A DNA stretch of 64,000 bases, taken from Candidula unifasciata (lineage: Eukaryota; Mollusca; Gastropoda; Stylommatophora; Geomitridae). The position numbers and the translations under genes were made by a program. Below, piece after piece: positions 43,870 through 54,904 of this stretch. Within the stretch, counting starts at the first letter, position 1. Each line of letters begins with the position of its first letter. The notes beneath the pieces are model-generated. The model saw nothing but the letters and a program-made list of their open reading frames with translations. It did no database searches and had not been told where the DNA came from. The DNA lies in NCBI GenBank assembly GCA_905116865.2, contig CAJHNH020002524.1, positions 408,501-472,500 of the forward strand. Direction: 5' to 3'.

Positions 43870-44685
43870 AAGGAATTATTATAATATTCAAATGTCTCCT
43901 TTAAGAAGGAAACATTTTCAGTCTCACACCTTCCTTTCCTTCCTTCCTGATTTCCTCGTGATAAATGTGTATTCTATAATTTTCATTGGAAAATCTGCTG
44001 ATTTGTTGGGATATGAATGTTACAACATTGTTAATATTATGCTAGATATTTTCTTTAACATAACGCTGATGCACGTCCAGGCGGCAACACATGTGCTACG
44101 GACTTACAATACAGAAACAAAAAACAACACACACTGATGGAGATTACACTCAGTAAAGGTATACTGAAGATAGGGTATTCTTTTGTCCTTATCTTCAAAT
44201 GGGACGTGGATCTTCGGCCAAAAGATGACAAGTCTTCCCCCCCCCCCCACCCTCCCTTCTCTCCTCCATGTCACAGCATGACACTTTCTATGAAGCAGGT
44301 TGGTAAGCTTGGCACAATAACACAATCAGAAACAACGAAATTAACGCTGCAGCTAGCAAGCCTTCAAAAGCATAAGGTAAAAACGAGGTGTAGTTTACAA
44401 TGCTTGAGTTGATACTGCTATACGAAGCGAACTAAAGGACCCCTTTCATATATTTCTTCCTGTCCTGTAGCAGCAAGGCATTCAACAAGTAGAGAAAAGA
44501 GAAAGAAAAAAAGTACTGCTTTGAACTGTCAACGACCGGTTTTGAAAGCAAGAACCATAGCCACTGTAACATTTAGACAGTGCTGTCAATAATACAAATT
44601 AAAAAACAAAACAAGTACCAATTTTGTCGGAACTTACCACTTTTTAGTGTAGGTAGGGACTCTTTAAGCCTAAGAATTTAAGAAC
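43867..44685. other. no gene seen; poly-C
   Basis: Poly-C at 44,238-44,249. Frames of 73-94 codons on both strands have no motif. Confidence 0.45.
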
Positions 44686-44689
44686 CAAC

Positions 44690-44855
44690 GGCTAGTGCTG
44701 TTACCACCGACTGTGCAGGTTAGTACTTTATTAGTACTTTATTTTTAAGCCCCTGACAGAGAGAAATCCCCAACCTTACTGAGGATTTGAATCGGAGTCT
44801 CCGGCATGAGTGTCTTGTGTTTTTCCTAACCACTGACCCCATGTAGGCCGGCAGT
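44690..44855 (-). mobile_element. SINE-C copy
   Basis: The minus strand carries GGTCAGTGGTTAGGAAAAAC (A-box side), GACTCCGATTCAAATCCTC (B-box side), then AGTAAGGTTGGGGATTTCTC and the shared end AACAGCACTAGCCG. Confidence 0.75.
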
Positions 44856-45049
44856 AAATGCGTTAATGTTATATAACTCTATGTGCAGACATATATAGTC
44901 TGCATTTAATGCAGTTATCTCTCTTATACCACAGACAGTTCGCTTGATATTCAGGTCCCACCAGTCCACATACTGTCGGAGCTAGAAAAATAAAATATCA
45001 AATACTGCCTTTATTTCACTTCTTTTGCGGTGTAGGCAAGGGGGCCTTT

Positions 45050-45220
45050 GAGCCTGAGCACTTACGGCCGCATGGGTAGTGCTGTTGCCACGACCGTGCA
45101 CCGAATTTTATTTTGTCCCCGACTAGAAAAATCCCCAGCCTTATCAAGGATTCGAACCCAAGTCTCCGGTTTGAAAGCCCAGCTTTTTAACTGCTTGGCC
45201 AGCAGCTGCTCAAAGCTAGT
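45050..45220 (-). mobile_element. SINE-C copy, clear head
   Basis: Minus strand: GCTGCTGGCCAAGCAGTTAA, then GAGACTTGGGTTCGAATCCT (full B-box GGTTCGAATCC), AAGGCTGGGGATTTTTC and AACAGCACTACCCATG. The best template for recognising the 33-bp minisatellite's origin at 5.7-6.6 kb. Confidence 0.82.
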
Positions 45221-45239
45221 TATATGCTACAATGTTTCT

Positions 45240-45518
45240 TGGGAGCGGCCGTGGTGAAGCAGCTAGACGATCCCTTTGCCGATCCGTAGGTCGTGGATTC
45301 AGGTCCTGATGCCCCGGATTTTGTTCAAAAGTGATTTTGTCTCACAAGTCGATCCAGTCTGAAATGGGTACCAGGCAATTCCGAGGGAAGTAAAGACGAC
45401 CAGCGTGATACTGACCATATTACCGAATGCCTGTTGGTCTATACAATATAGGTCTGGTCTTAAATGTCTAGAAGGCCTGTAGACGTGAAAAAAGGGTCCT
45501 TGGCTTTCACTAATTTGC
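45240..45518 (+). mobile_element. SINE-A copy
   Basis: Plus strand. Head GAGCGGCCGTGGTGAAGCAG, B-box GGTCGTGGATTCAGGTCC, body GTCTGAAATGGGTACCAGG, GGGAAGTAAAGACGACCAGC, 3' GTCCTTGGCTTTC. It directly follows the SINE-C copy. Confidence 0.83.
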
Positions 45519-45635
45519 CTGTACTGGCCACGACGAATGGGATCTAAACTGACCCCTTCTCTTCAGTTTATTTACCATTGTTTACGTTTGAATGCATAAG
45601 ACCCTTAGAAGAGTCAAGCTTTGTCTAAATACACA
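45519..45635. other. short unassigned spacer
   Basis: Lies between the SINE and the minisatellite. No features. Confidence 0.4.
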
Positions 45636-45639
45636 TAGT

Positions 45640-46770
45640 GTTGCAAAGAAGTAAAAAAAAACTTACACAAGGCAAATCATAAATATGCACCGTGTTGTAA
45701 AAATGAATAAACTTACATAAGGCACATTTTTAATATTGCACCGTATTGTAAAGAAGAACAATAAAATGACACCAGGCACATTTTTAATATACACCGTATT
45801 GAAAAGAAGAAGAATTTTAAACTGTAAACAAGAAGAACAAACAATGACAAAATATGCATGCACAGTGTTTTAAATACTGCCCCAAAGCGAAGTTTGAAAA
45901 TGCACCGTATTGTAAATAAACTTACAGCAAGCACATTTTGAATAACAAAACTTGCAGCTGTACACTCTGGCGGAAAATAGTGAACTGCAGTCCTGCTCCA
46001 GAACCTGAGTGTTGCGTGTATCAAGAAGACTTGAATACAAATGTTGGTTCCTTGCTACCCAGATGCACTCCTATTTGAAGCTCCCCAATTTGTGACTCTT
46101 AACATGTTTTGGGGAGGAAGTGAAATGGGCCCCGGAACCCACACGGGGGTGCACCGTACTGAAAAGAAGAGGAATAAACTTACACAGTGCAAGTTTTAAA
46201 TATGCACCCTGTTGTAAAGAAGAATAAAATTACACAAGGCAGAGTTTGAATATGCACTGTGTTGTAAAAAAAGAAGAAAACAATTACAGAAGGCAAGTTT
46301 AAAATATGCACCGTGTTGTAAAGAATAAGAAACAAAAACTTACACAAGGCACGTTTTGAATATGCACCGTGTTGTAAAGAAGAAGAATAAACTTACACAA
46401 GGTGGATATTGAATATGCACCGTGTTGTAAAGAAGAAGAATAAACTTACACAAGGTGGATATTGTACATGCACCGTGTTCTAAAGAAGAAGAATAGACTT
46501 ACACAAGGCAAAGTTTGAATATGCACCGTATTGTAAAGAAGAATAAAATTACACAAGGCAAAGTTTGAATATGCACCGTGTTGTAAAAAAGAAGAAAAAA
46601 CTTACAGAAGGCAAGTTTTAAATATGCACCGTATTGTAAAGAATTAGAAAAAAACTTACACAAGGTGGATTTTGAATTTGCACCGTGTTGTAAAGAAGAA
46701 GAATAAACTTACACAAGGCACGTTTTGAATATGCACCGTATTGTGAAGAACAGTCATACACTTACACAAG
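45640..46770 (-). repeat. 53-bp minisatellite carrying GTAAGT in each unit
   Basis: About 18-20 units of roughly 53 bp. Plus-strand words are AAACTTACACAAGGCACGTT, GAATATGCACCGTGTTGTAA and AGAAGAAGAAT. On the minus strand most units read CTTGTGTAAGTTT, which contains the consensus donor core GTAAGT, and a pyrimidine run TTCTTCTTCTTT. The array lies in what should be the intron just downstream of the exon at 46,944-47,126. Family X interrupts it at 45,955-46,146. Confidence 0.92.
45955..46146 (+). repeat. Dispersed repeat family X, copy 2, inside the minisatellite
   Basis: CTCTGGCGGAAAATAGTG, CTCCAGAACCTGAGTGTTGC, GGTTCCTTGCTACCCAGATG and CGGAACCCACACGGGGGTG follow the same order as copy 1 at 2.6-2.87 kb. 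It splits the 53-bp array into two blocks. Confidence 0.72.
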
Positions 46771-46943
46771 TCCAACAGGTCATTCCTATGCTAAGAGCAG
46801 TTTGATCAGTTCTCAGCAAGATTACAAACGCCTTTATTTACCCCTGAAGGCTTTTAAAAGATGGTAATTTTTGTTGCACTACATAACCGAGCAATACCAA
46901 CTGGACAGAAGTTAGACATTATCAAATCAAAACTACTTCTTAC
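46771..46943 (-). other. presumed intron adjoining the exon
   Basis: Begins with the donor GTAAGAAGTAG on the minus strand (46,943 downwards). No branch point or acceptor could be identified within it. Confidence 0.45.
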
Positions 46944-47126
46944 CTTCAACCATCTCTCCGTTGGGGAAAACCACAACGACTTTCTGTGTTTTGTTCGACA
47001 TGTAGATTTTCGGCTTTCCGCCATCAGGTCCTGGAGGGCGCGGCTTCAAACCTTTGCGTCTACTCAGATTCATGGAGCTAGGGTCCTTACAATGTGGAGC
47101 CTCTACCGGAACAGGCATGGAACTGC
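46944..47126 (-). CDS. candidate host-gene exon, 183 bp, phase 1-1
   Basis: On the minus strand, TTTCAG precedes the exon and AAG/GTAAGA closes it, both close to consensus. The 183 bp read through without a stop as a basic, proline-containing segment: SSMPVPVEAPHCKDPSSMNL, SRRKGLKPRPPGPDGGKPK and IYMSNKTQKVVVVFPNGEM. The exon starts and ends in phase 1, so it could be skipped or duplicated without breaking frame. The VVVVFPNGE strand is faintly like the first strand of a doublecortin-type fold, but I cannot assign a family. Flanking exons were not found in the window. The polypyrimidine tract is weak. It is not repeated elsewhere here, unlike nearly everything around it. Confidence 0.6.
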
Positions 47127-47185
47127 CTGAAATCGTTTGTGTACACAACTACACTGTGTCAGCAACCAGCCAGTTATAGATGACC

Positions 47186-47565
47186 TTATGAGTTATGAGT
47201 TAGATTATCTTTACAGCACTCTGGACACATCCATAGGCGCTCAGATTCCCTTCTTAACATATTCATCAGCGTCGTGCGGTTAAAAGTACCAGTCTTGTGT
47301 TGGTTAACAAGACTTTGTGTGCGTTCTGTGTGCTGCTCATGCTTGGCTGTGCCGATCTTTACTTCTAATTCGCGTATTCTTAGCAGTGATGTGGACACGT
47401 TGCTTCTAAAATCCACAGAACGTCCTATCTCTCTAAGGGCAATGACAATGTCTGCGTGATCCATGGGCCGGCCATCTTCAGTTAATGCAGTACCTGCCAG
47501 TCTATTAGCTATGTCATTACCAACAACGCCTGCATACCCTAAGATGAATTATAGACGCCCTTCCT
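47186..47565 (-). mobile_element. L-RH LINE, end of RNase H and complete tail
   Basis: The minus strand reads GYAGVVGNDIANRLAGTALT then EDGRPMDHADIVIALREIG, a long polar linker (SLLRIRELEVKIGTAKHEQH), and finally LMNMLRRESERLWMCPECCK. GRPMDHADIV matches GRSMDRADII at 13.7 kb. Open for about 115 codons, the best-preserved tail of the family. The RNase H His is changed (HAG to YAG). Confidence 0.8.
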
Positions 47566-48188
47566 GCAAAAGGACGACGTACAACGCACAGAATATAACG
47601 ATGCAGTCCATGCTAAATAAATCACAAATTCTAAAACTTCGTTTCCCTCAGCGTACAATGTTGCATACATCCAAGTTGTCGAATTTTTGTTTATTTTAGT
47701 TGGTTGTTAATTGACAATTAGTTATTTTGTCATTGGTACTAAACTTTATGAAACAATAATGAGCAATTAGAGTTTGTTTAGAATGTCAGTGCTTGCCGCT
47801 GTCAGTTTCTTCATGCAGTTCTGAACGTGTATTAAAAACATTAGTTTTAAAATATCAGTTTGACCTACTGCTTACACAGTGACAACTGTAAGACTTTGTG
47901 AGATAATTGACTTGAGTATACGATAATGAATATGATGATGACAATGAGGATGCTCATAGTAAGCAAGCAATTAAGAATGATGAATTCTAGCCTTGACAAT
48001 GTGGAGAGACAACGGATTACACATATAGTACAGGCTGTTTAAGGCTACCTCAGATGTCAAAAATATGTGTTGTGAAGAACACGTTGTTATTCATCCCCTG
48101 CAAGATTTCTTGCTTAAACTGATATCTGGATAAGAACAATTTCTAAGAATAACCATTTCTAATGGAACATACTATGTTTGATACCTGC
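47566..48188. other. no gene seen
   Basis: AT-rich stretch between the L-RH fragment and the RTE insertion. Nothing recognised. Confidence 0.5.
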
Positions 48189-48199
48189 AATATAAGTAC

Positions 48200-48209
48200 A
48201 ATATAAGTA
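48200..48209. repeat. target site duplication of the RTE element, left
   Basis: AATATAAGTA here equals 51,267-51,276. A second tandem copy at 48,189-48,198 makes the exact left boundary slightly ambiguous. Confidence 0.65.
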
Positions 48210-48450
48210 TGCTGCCTTGCAGGGTAAGTCTCTTTAGATAAAGGCTATTGGAGTCAAACCATATACAAACCAGCGGAAGTCAAGGGGAAACCACCGCTGT
48301 ACTATCATGCCTCAAAATAATACATATTCAGATAACGACGTGAATGGGGATTCCAGTGGAATCACCTCGTCCGGTATGGAGGATCGTGTTCTACGGGTGA
48401 TACCCGACCGTCATCCAGCTACTGTAGGAAAAGTAAATGGTAGAAACATC

Positions 48451-49205
48451 ATGAACATTGGTACATGGAATGTCAGAAAACTTGTACAAACCGGAAAGTT
48501 GGATAACATCAAGATGGAAATGAAAAGAATGAACATCAAAATATTAGGAATTAGTGAAATGCGATGGCCAGGAGCAGGTGAAAAGTATTCAGATCAGTAC
48601 ATAATTATTTACTCGGGTGGGAAGAAATATAGAAGGGAGTTGGTATTATTTGGGATCAAAAGAACTCAAAAACTGTGAAAGGATTTTGGACAATATCAGA
48701 TAGAGTACTATTAGTAAAACTTCGCGGAAGACCGTTTGACATCAAATTAGTACAGATTTATGCCACAACAGCAGATAGTTCAGAGGATGATATTGACGCA
48801 TTTTATGACGTTAGACATGGCTGTTGATCAATGCAAAAATTATGAAGTAACAATGGTACTTGGAGACTTCAACGCGAAAATAGGAAGTGAAAAAGTGTAC
48901 AGAATAACGGGTGGCTATGGCCTAGGAGAAAAGAATGTGAGAGGTGACAGATTAATAGCATGGGCTGAGTCACGCAGCATGATAATAGATAACATCTGGT
49001 TTAAACACCATCCTCGAAGATTGTGGACTTGGAAAAGTCCTGGTGATAATGTCCGCAATCCGATTGATTACATTTTGATTTCAAGAAGATTCAAGAGCAG
49101 CTTAGTTGGAGCAAAAACTATATCAGGAGCAGACTGCTTTAGTGACCATATTCCAGTTGTAGGACAAATTAGAATTAAACTAAAGAACAATAGAAAAACA
49201 CCACA
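48451..49205 (+). pseudogene. RTE endonuclease domain (two frameshifts)
   Basis: Nicks target DNA to prime reverse transcription. It starts near MNIGTWNVRKLVQTGKLDN and shows ISEMRWPGAGE (catalytic Glu), then in a shifted frame GVGIIWDQKNSKTVKGFW and KLVQIYATTADSSEDD, then back in frame VTMVLGDFNAKIGSEK (catalytic D and N), RNPIDYILISRR and DCFSDHIPVVGQ (the SDH motif). All active-site blocks of the apurinic-endonuclease fold are present. A possible upstream Met at 48,307 would give a 48-residue leader. Confidence 0.88.
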
Positions 49206-51258
49206 GAACAAAAAGTTAAATTTAGGAATTCTTAGAACGGATAAAGAAGTCAAGGCTCAGTACAATGTCACTGTACAAAACCGGTATAATGCAATAGAAA
49301 TTATACAGACTATTGATGAACAGTGGGATACGTTGCGTGAGTCAATTCAGCAGACATCTAAAGAGACAATCCCACCAACCCATAGAGTTGCAAAAAAGAA
49401 ATGGATGTTAACCGAAATTCTGCAGTTAATGGATGAAAGAAGGAAGAAAAAAGAATGATAAAGAAGAATACTCCAGAATACAAAAAGAAATAGTGAACAA
49501 ATGCAAAGTGGCTAAAGAAGCCTGGCTGAATCAAATGTGTACAGAGATAGGGGAAAACAACAGGAAAGACTCACATTCCATGTACCAAAAGATAAATATG
49601 TTAACAGGAAAGATGACACGTAACAGCACTGGATGTTTGAAATCAAAAGATGGTGACTTATTAATGGGGCATAGTAATATAATTAACAGATGGACACGTA
49701 TATAGGGGAATTGTATGATGATAATAGACCAGATGTAGAACAGACCAACAATGATGGTCCACCAATAATGACTGCAGAAGTTGAGGATGCAATACATCAT
49801 ATGAAGAAAGGAAAAGCACCAGGGCCAGACAACATCTCACTGGAACAAATCGAAGCACTGGGAGATTTTGGAATTGAAATAATAACTAAACTTTTAAATG
49901 CTATTTATAATAGTGGGTATATTCCAAATGACCTTTTAAAATCCATATTTATAGCTCTGCCTGAGAAACCAGGCACTATAGAATGTGAAGACCATCGCAC
50001 AATAAGTCTTATGAGTCACATGACTAAGATTTTACTGAGAATAATTATGAGAAGAATAAGAAACAAAATTAAGCCAGAAATTAACGATGAACAATGTGGA
50101 TTTTTAGAAGGAAAAGGTACAAACAATGCCATATAAATCCTAAGGACATTGTCAGAAACAGCCATAGAAGTAAAGACTGATTTGTACATATGCTTCATAG
50201 ACTATACAAAAGCATTTGACTGTGTGAAGCATGAAGAAGTAATCAAACTGTTAGAAAAATTAAACATTGATGGAAAAGATCTACGAATAATAAAGCATAT
50301 GTATTGGCAGCAAACAGCAGCTATAAGAATTAACAACTGTTTAGGTAAATTTCAAAGCATAAAGAGGGGCGTACGACAAGGATGTGTACTGTCACCTGAT
50401 TTGTTTTCAATATACAGTGAATATATAATTAGAGCTTTAATTGGTACGCCCGGGATTGTGGTTGGTGGGCACAATATAAACAATTTACGTTATGCTGATG
50501 ACACAGTCTTCATAGCAACAAGTCAGAAAGAACTACAGGAAATGATAGACATTGTGGTGTTAGAAAGTGAAAGAATGGGCCTCAGTTTGAATAATGGGAA
50601 GGCAGAAGTAATGGTGGTATCAAAGAAACGAATTATTCCTAAGTGTGTAATACAAGTTGTTTTAGGACAAATAGAGCAATTTAAGTATCTGGGCACATGG
50701 ATAACATCAGATGGAAGATGCATAACTGAGATAAGAAATAGAATAGGACAGGCAAAAACTACATTTTATAAAATGAAAAACATCTTGTGCAATATATCCT
50801 TGCCATTGAGAGTTAGAAAAAGAATTCTTGCTTGCTACATACATCCAGTTTTAACATATGGCTGTGAATCCTGGACAATCGGTAGGCAGGCCAAACAATT
50901 TCTGGAGGCCTCGGAGATGGGGTTTTACAGAAGAATGTTTAGAATACTTTGGACAGCCAAAAAGAGCAACCAAGAGGTTTTGAAAGAGGAGGGAGCCCGA
51001 AGACAACTTATCACAGACATGAGAAGGAGACAGTCATCATTTTTAAACCAAGTTATGAGAAGAGGGAAAATAGAAAATGTTGTGACCACTGGAAAGATAT
51101 GTGGAAGGAGAGATAGAGGAAGACAACGAGAGAAGATGCTTGACAGTCTTGTTGCATGGCATGGAGGTGTATCGGCACACGAACTCATACATGCTGCAGG
51201 AGATCGCAGATTATGGAGAGTCATGATCGCCCACACCAGTCGGCAAGACACCTGATGA
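49206..51258 (+). pseudogene. RTE reverse transcriptase domain and C-terminus
   Basis: Copies element RNA into DNA at the nicked target. Blocks in order: linker (RVAKKKWMLTEIL), a frameshift, then AWLNQMCTEIGENNRK; another frameshift; KKGKAPGPDNISLEQIEALG; LPEKPGTIECEDHRTISLMS; NDEQCGFLEGKGTNNAI and a stop at 50,134; then YICFIDYTKAFDCVKHEEV, IKRGVRQGCVLSPDLFSIYS and NNLRYADDTVFIA, with the YADD catalytic pair intact; KYLGTWITSDG; YGCESWTIGRQ; and the BovB-like tail. The last 368 codons (50,149-51,255) are fully open. Confidence 0.92.
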
Positions 51259-51266
51259 TGATGATG

Positions 51267-51276
51267 AATATAAGTA
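51267..51276. repeat. target site duplication of the RTE element, right
   Basis: AATATAAGTA, directly after the (TGA)n tail, matching 48,200-48,209. Confidence 0.65.
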
Positions 51277-51860
51277 ATAATATTTGTCGAAATCTTCTGA
51301 GGTAGATAGAGAATCAACGAGCAAGCTTAGGTATTCTGGCAACGATGCTCGGTGATATATTGGTAAAGAAATTTGTCGTGACATTATTTAAATGAAATGG
51401 ATTGCATGAGTTAAAAAAAGGCCTTTGTCTTTCTGTTAGTACAGAGAATGCAACGACTGCAGCTCTCTGAAGAGCTGCATCTCATTCACTTTAGAGAACT
51501 CTTGTGTGTTTGGAAATTTGTCCTCCAAACAGCTAACAGAACATAATGGCTACGGTTCTTTGTCAAGTCTGTGTATCGTATATCTAAACAATCTTAATTG
51601 GTTATGTTCTTAATAAAGTTTCTTCACTAAATAACTCAAAAAAAAAACACGTTCTTTTCAATGTATGTTTGCTACAGAACTCACAGATAATCTCATTTCT
51701 GATCTTTATAACATTCTTTCACTAGTTAACTCGAAGAAGTAAATCAATGTAATGCTTTACAATGTCTATTCAGTAGACAACTTGAAAAACACAATCAATC
51801 AATGTAGTTTTTTAAAAACTCCTTTACACTAGATAAGAACTATTAGAATGTTGTTCTTGG
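51277..51860. other. no gene seen
   Basis: AT-rich, unique-looking sequence. Small inverted pair GCAGCTCTCTGAAGAGCTGC at 51,459-51,478 could form a hairpin. Confidence 0.5.
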
Positions 51861-51869
51861 TCATGTTTC

Positions 51870-53400
51870 GTTAATGCATATCATAAAGGATACCATTGCT
51901 ATTATGTAACATGTATCTATATGCTACCTCAAATAGCACAATCACTACTACTCTGTAGAGCATGTGTCCATGTTCTACCTCGAAAAACACAATCACTGCT
52001 ACTATATATAGCGTGTGTCTATCTAATAATTCAAAGAACACAATCACTACTACTCTATATATCATGTGTCCATTTCCTACCTCAAAGAACACAATGACTA
52101 ATAATCTATAAATAATGTGTCAATCTGCTTCCTCAAATAACACAATCATATCAATTTTATAAAAAATATGTCTATTTGCTACCTCAAAGAACATAGTTAC
52201 TACTATTATATTTAGCATGTGTCTATCTGCTAACTCAAAGAGACAATCACTACTACTCTATACAGCATAAGTCCATTTGCTACGTCAGAGAACATAATCA
52301 CTGCTACTCTGTATTGTGTGTATCCATTTGATACCTCAAAGAACACAGTCACTACCATTCAGTATATCATAACTCTACTTGCTACCCCAAAGAACACAAT
52401 TACTACTCTGTATAGCATGTGTCCATTTGTTACTTCAAAGAACACAATCACTACTACTCTGTATAGCACGTGTCCATTTTCTTTATCAAATAACACAATC
52501 ATTACTAATATATTTAGCATGTGTTCCTGCTACGCAATTACTACTACACTATAAGCATCTCCCAATCTACTACCCCAAAGAACACATCACTGCTACTGAG
52601 TATAACAAGTACACATCCACTACCTCAAAGAAAACTGTCACTACTACATTATAAAGCATTTCCTCATCTACTAATTTGAAGAAAACAATCCCTACTACTC
52701 CATATACTTTGTCCCTCTTATACCCCAAAAGACACAATCACTGCTGCACTTTAGGGCAATTTTTCATCTACTGTCCACAAGAACACAATCACCACTACAT
52801 CATAAAGTAACTCCTAATCGAATACCTCAAAGAACACAATCACCACTACACTATAAAGTAACTCCTAATCGAATACCTCAAAGAATACAATCACCACTAC
52901 ACTAAAAAGTAAGTCCTAATCGAATACCTCAAAAAACACAATCACCACTACACTATAAAGTAACTCCTAATCGAATACCTCAAAGAACACAATCACCACT
53001 ACACTATAAAGTAACTCCTAATCGAATACCTCAAAGAACACAATCACCACAACACTATAAAGTAACTCCTAATCGAATACCTCAAAGAACACAATCACCA
53101 CTACACTATAAAGTAACTCCTAATCGAATACCTCAAAGAACACAATCACCACTACACTATAAAGTAACTCCTAATCGAATACCTCAAAGAACACAGTCAC
53201 CACTACACTATAAAGTAACTCCTAATCTAATACCTCAAAGAACACAGTCACCACTATACTATAAAGTAACTCCTAATCGAATACCTCAAAGAACACAGTC
53301 ACCAATATACTATAAAGTAACTCCTAATCGAATACCTCAAAGAACACAATCACTGCTAATCTGTGTAATGTGTACCCACCGTATATGCCGAAGAACACAA
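51870..53400 (+). repeat. 51-bp minisatellite with a homogeneous core
   Basis: About 30 units of 51 bp. The left 0.9 kb (to about 52,780) has diverged units such as CTACCTCAAAGAACACAATC with ACTACTACTCTATATAGCAT. From about 52,800 to 53,345 eleven nearly identical units carry ACACAATCACCACTACACTA and AAAGTAACTCCTAATCGAAT at exact 51-bp steps. 17-residue repeats in open frames are artefacts. Confidence 0.95.
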
Positions 53401-54900
53401 TTACTACTGAACTAAATAGCATTGCCTCAACGAATACCTCACGGAGTGTGTCTCGACTCTGTAAAGCAGCGTCTAGTAAACGCGTTTAACAATTATTCTA
53501 TCCTTGAATACTAGGGTTCAATTTAATAAAGACTTTTTTTTTAAAGAACTATTCTCGTTGATTTAAGATAACGCTAGGTACGTCGCAATGGAGGGGGGGG
53601 GGTGGGGGGGGGGCTACTTATGGCCTCAATATTCCCCCCCAAAATACAGCTGTGGTTATACTTCAGCCATCCTTTGTTGTGACGACGACGTACCACTTTA
53701 TTTATGCACCTAAAATAACACAACGATAACTGCTCTATGAAACATTCCCCCACCAGCCATGTCACAGAAGAAAATAATAGTATATCTAGATGGAATTGTT
53801 ATAGCAGCCACGGCACGCAATACTGCTGAGCTATTTCACATATGTATACATGTTTGTAAACATATTTATTGCAGTAATCCATTTTATGCCTGGCTTGTTG
53901 AGATCGTTGCGTACCCTTATTACAACTGAGTTTTTCACGACAAAAAAGAAAACATTATAAAAAAAAAAAACCTCGCTTCTGTGTTTTATATCCCATAATA
54001 TCTCGATATATCCTCGGGCATTTTTCTAGGCCCGTGCATTTCAGATCATGAATATTCAGATGCCAAATCGAACCGGCGCGAACGGCTGGAAGAAATACAC
54101 ACGCGCACTCACACAGAAACCAAATGCAGTACTCGCGCGCGCGCACATTTACTCACACACACACACACACACATCTCTCACTTACAAACACACGCACAAA
54201 CACTCACACTGGAGTTAGAATGCAACTAAAAGCGAACGTTAACGAGGGATTGCGATAAATAAATCAGTGAATTTGAAAAGTGCAATATTATGGTATTGAG
54301 ATTCCTTAGTAGACTCTTGTCAGCTAGACCAGCAGTCTTGGAATCATATCCGCATCGGATGAGTTTGAAAACCAAAGTGATCTTGTCTCCAACTTTGACC
54401 CAGCCTAACACGAGGTCTAGGATATGTCCTGGATAGCGTAACGTTGACTGCATCCCCCATCTATTGCAGATTCGTCTGTACAAATATGAGCCAACAACTG
54501 TGTGCATCAGTCTGTCATTGGCAAAAAAAAAAAAAATTGCTTTTTAAACACGGCAACAATTCCAGAGTCCCTTCCACATCACTGCTAATGATGTGATAAT
54601 TTAAAAGTAAATATGTGTAAAAGTTACCAGTTACTATTACTGAGATGCTACCTGCGTTCTCTCAACAGTCAGGCAACAAGGAGCACAATATCAAGTAATG
54701 CTGCCTCTAGTGTAAGTGTTACCGGCTAATGCTTACACATTCGAATTGATCACGTCCCACCACTGACCAGCTATCACAAATTATCCATGCACCGCATCAC
54801 TTTAACAAACTTCACTTGTAAAATTTCATTTAAAGTGAACTTACAGACGTTGCTTTAGGATACTAGAATGTTTTTATTTTTTTATGACACTTGTAATTTC
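53401..54900. other. no gene seen; poly-G, GC/CA repeats
   Basis: Poly-G at 53,591-53,612. CGCGCGCGCGCA at 54,134-54,146 followed by (AC)n to 54,172 has Z-DNA potential. A-tract at 54,522-54,536. Frames up to 93 codons have no motif. Confidence 0.5.
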
Positions 54901-54904
54901 ATCA

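Larger units (their letters stand above)
48210..51266 (+). mobile_element. RTE/BovB-like LINE, nearly full length (about 3.06 kb)
   Basis: An autonomous-type non-LTR retrotransposon: short 5' leader, apurinic-like endonuclease, reverse transcriptase, and a (TGA)n tail at 51,253-51,266. The length and the endonuclease-RT layout without RNase H fit the RTE clade. The C-terminal block order (ARRQL, MRRGK, GRRDRGRQR, W...GVS, RQDT) follows BovB. A 10-bp duplication AATATAAGTA flanks it. Damage: frameshifts near 48,635, 48,815, 49,450 and 49,690, and a TAA at 50,134. All catalytic motifs remain, so it decayed recently. Truncated relatives lie at 5.1 and 43.2 kb. Confidence 0.92.

Noticed and set aside
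50925..51317. 130-codon minus-strand frame
   Set aside because: Shadow of the RTE reverse transcriptase coding strand.
51870..53400. CRISPR array (regular 51-bp repeats)
   Set aside because: Units are contiguous tandem repeats without distinct spacers, in a eukaryotic repeat context.
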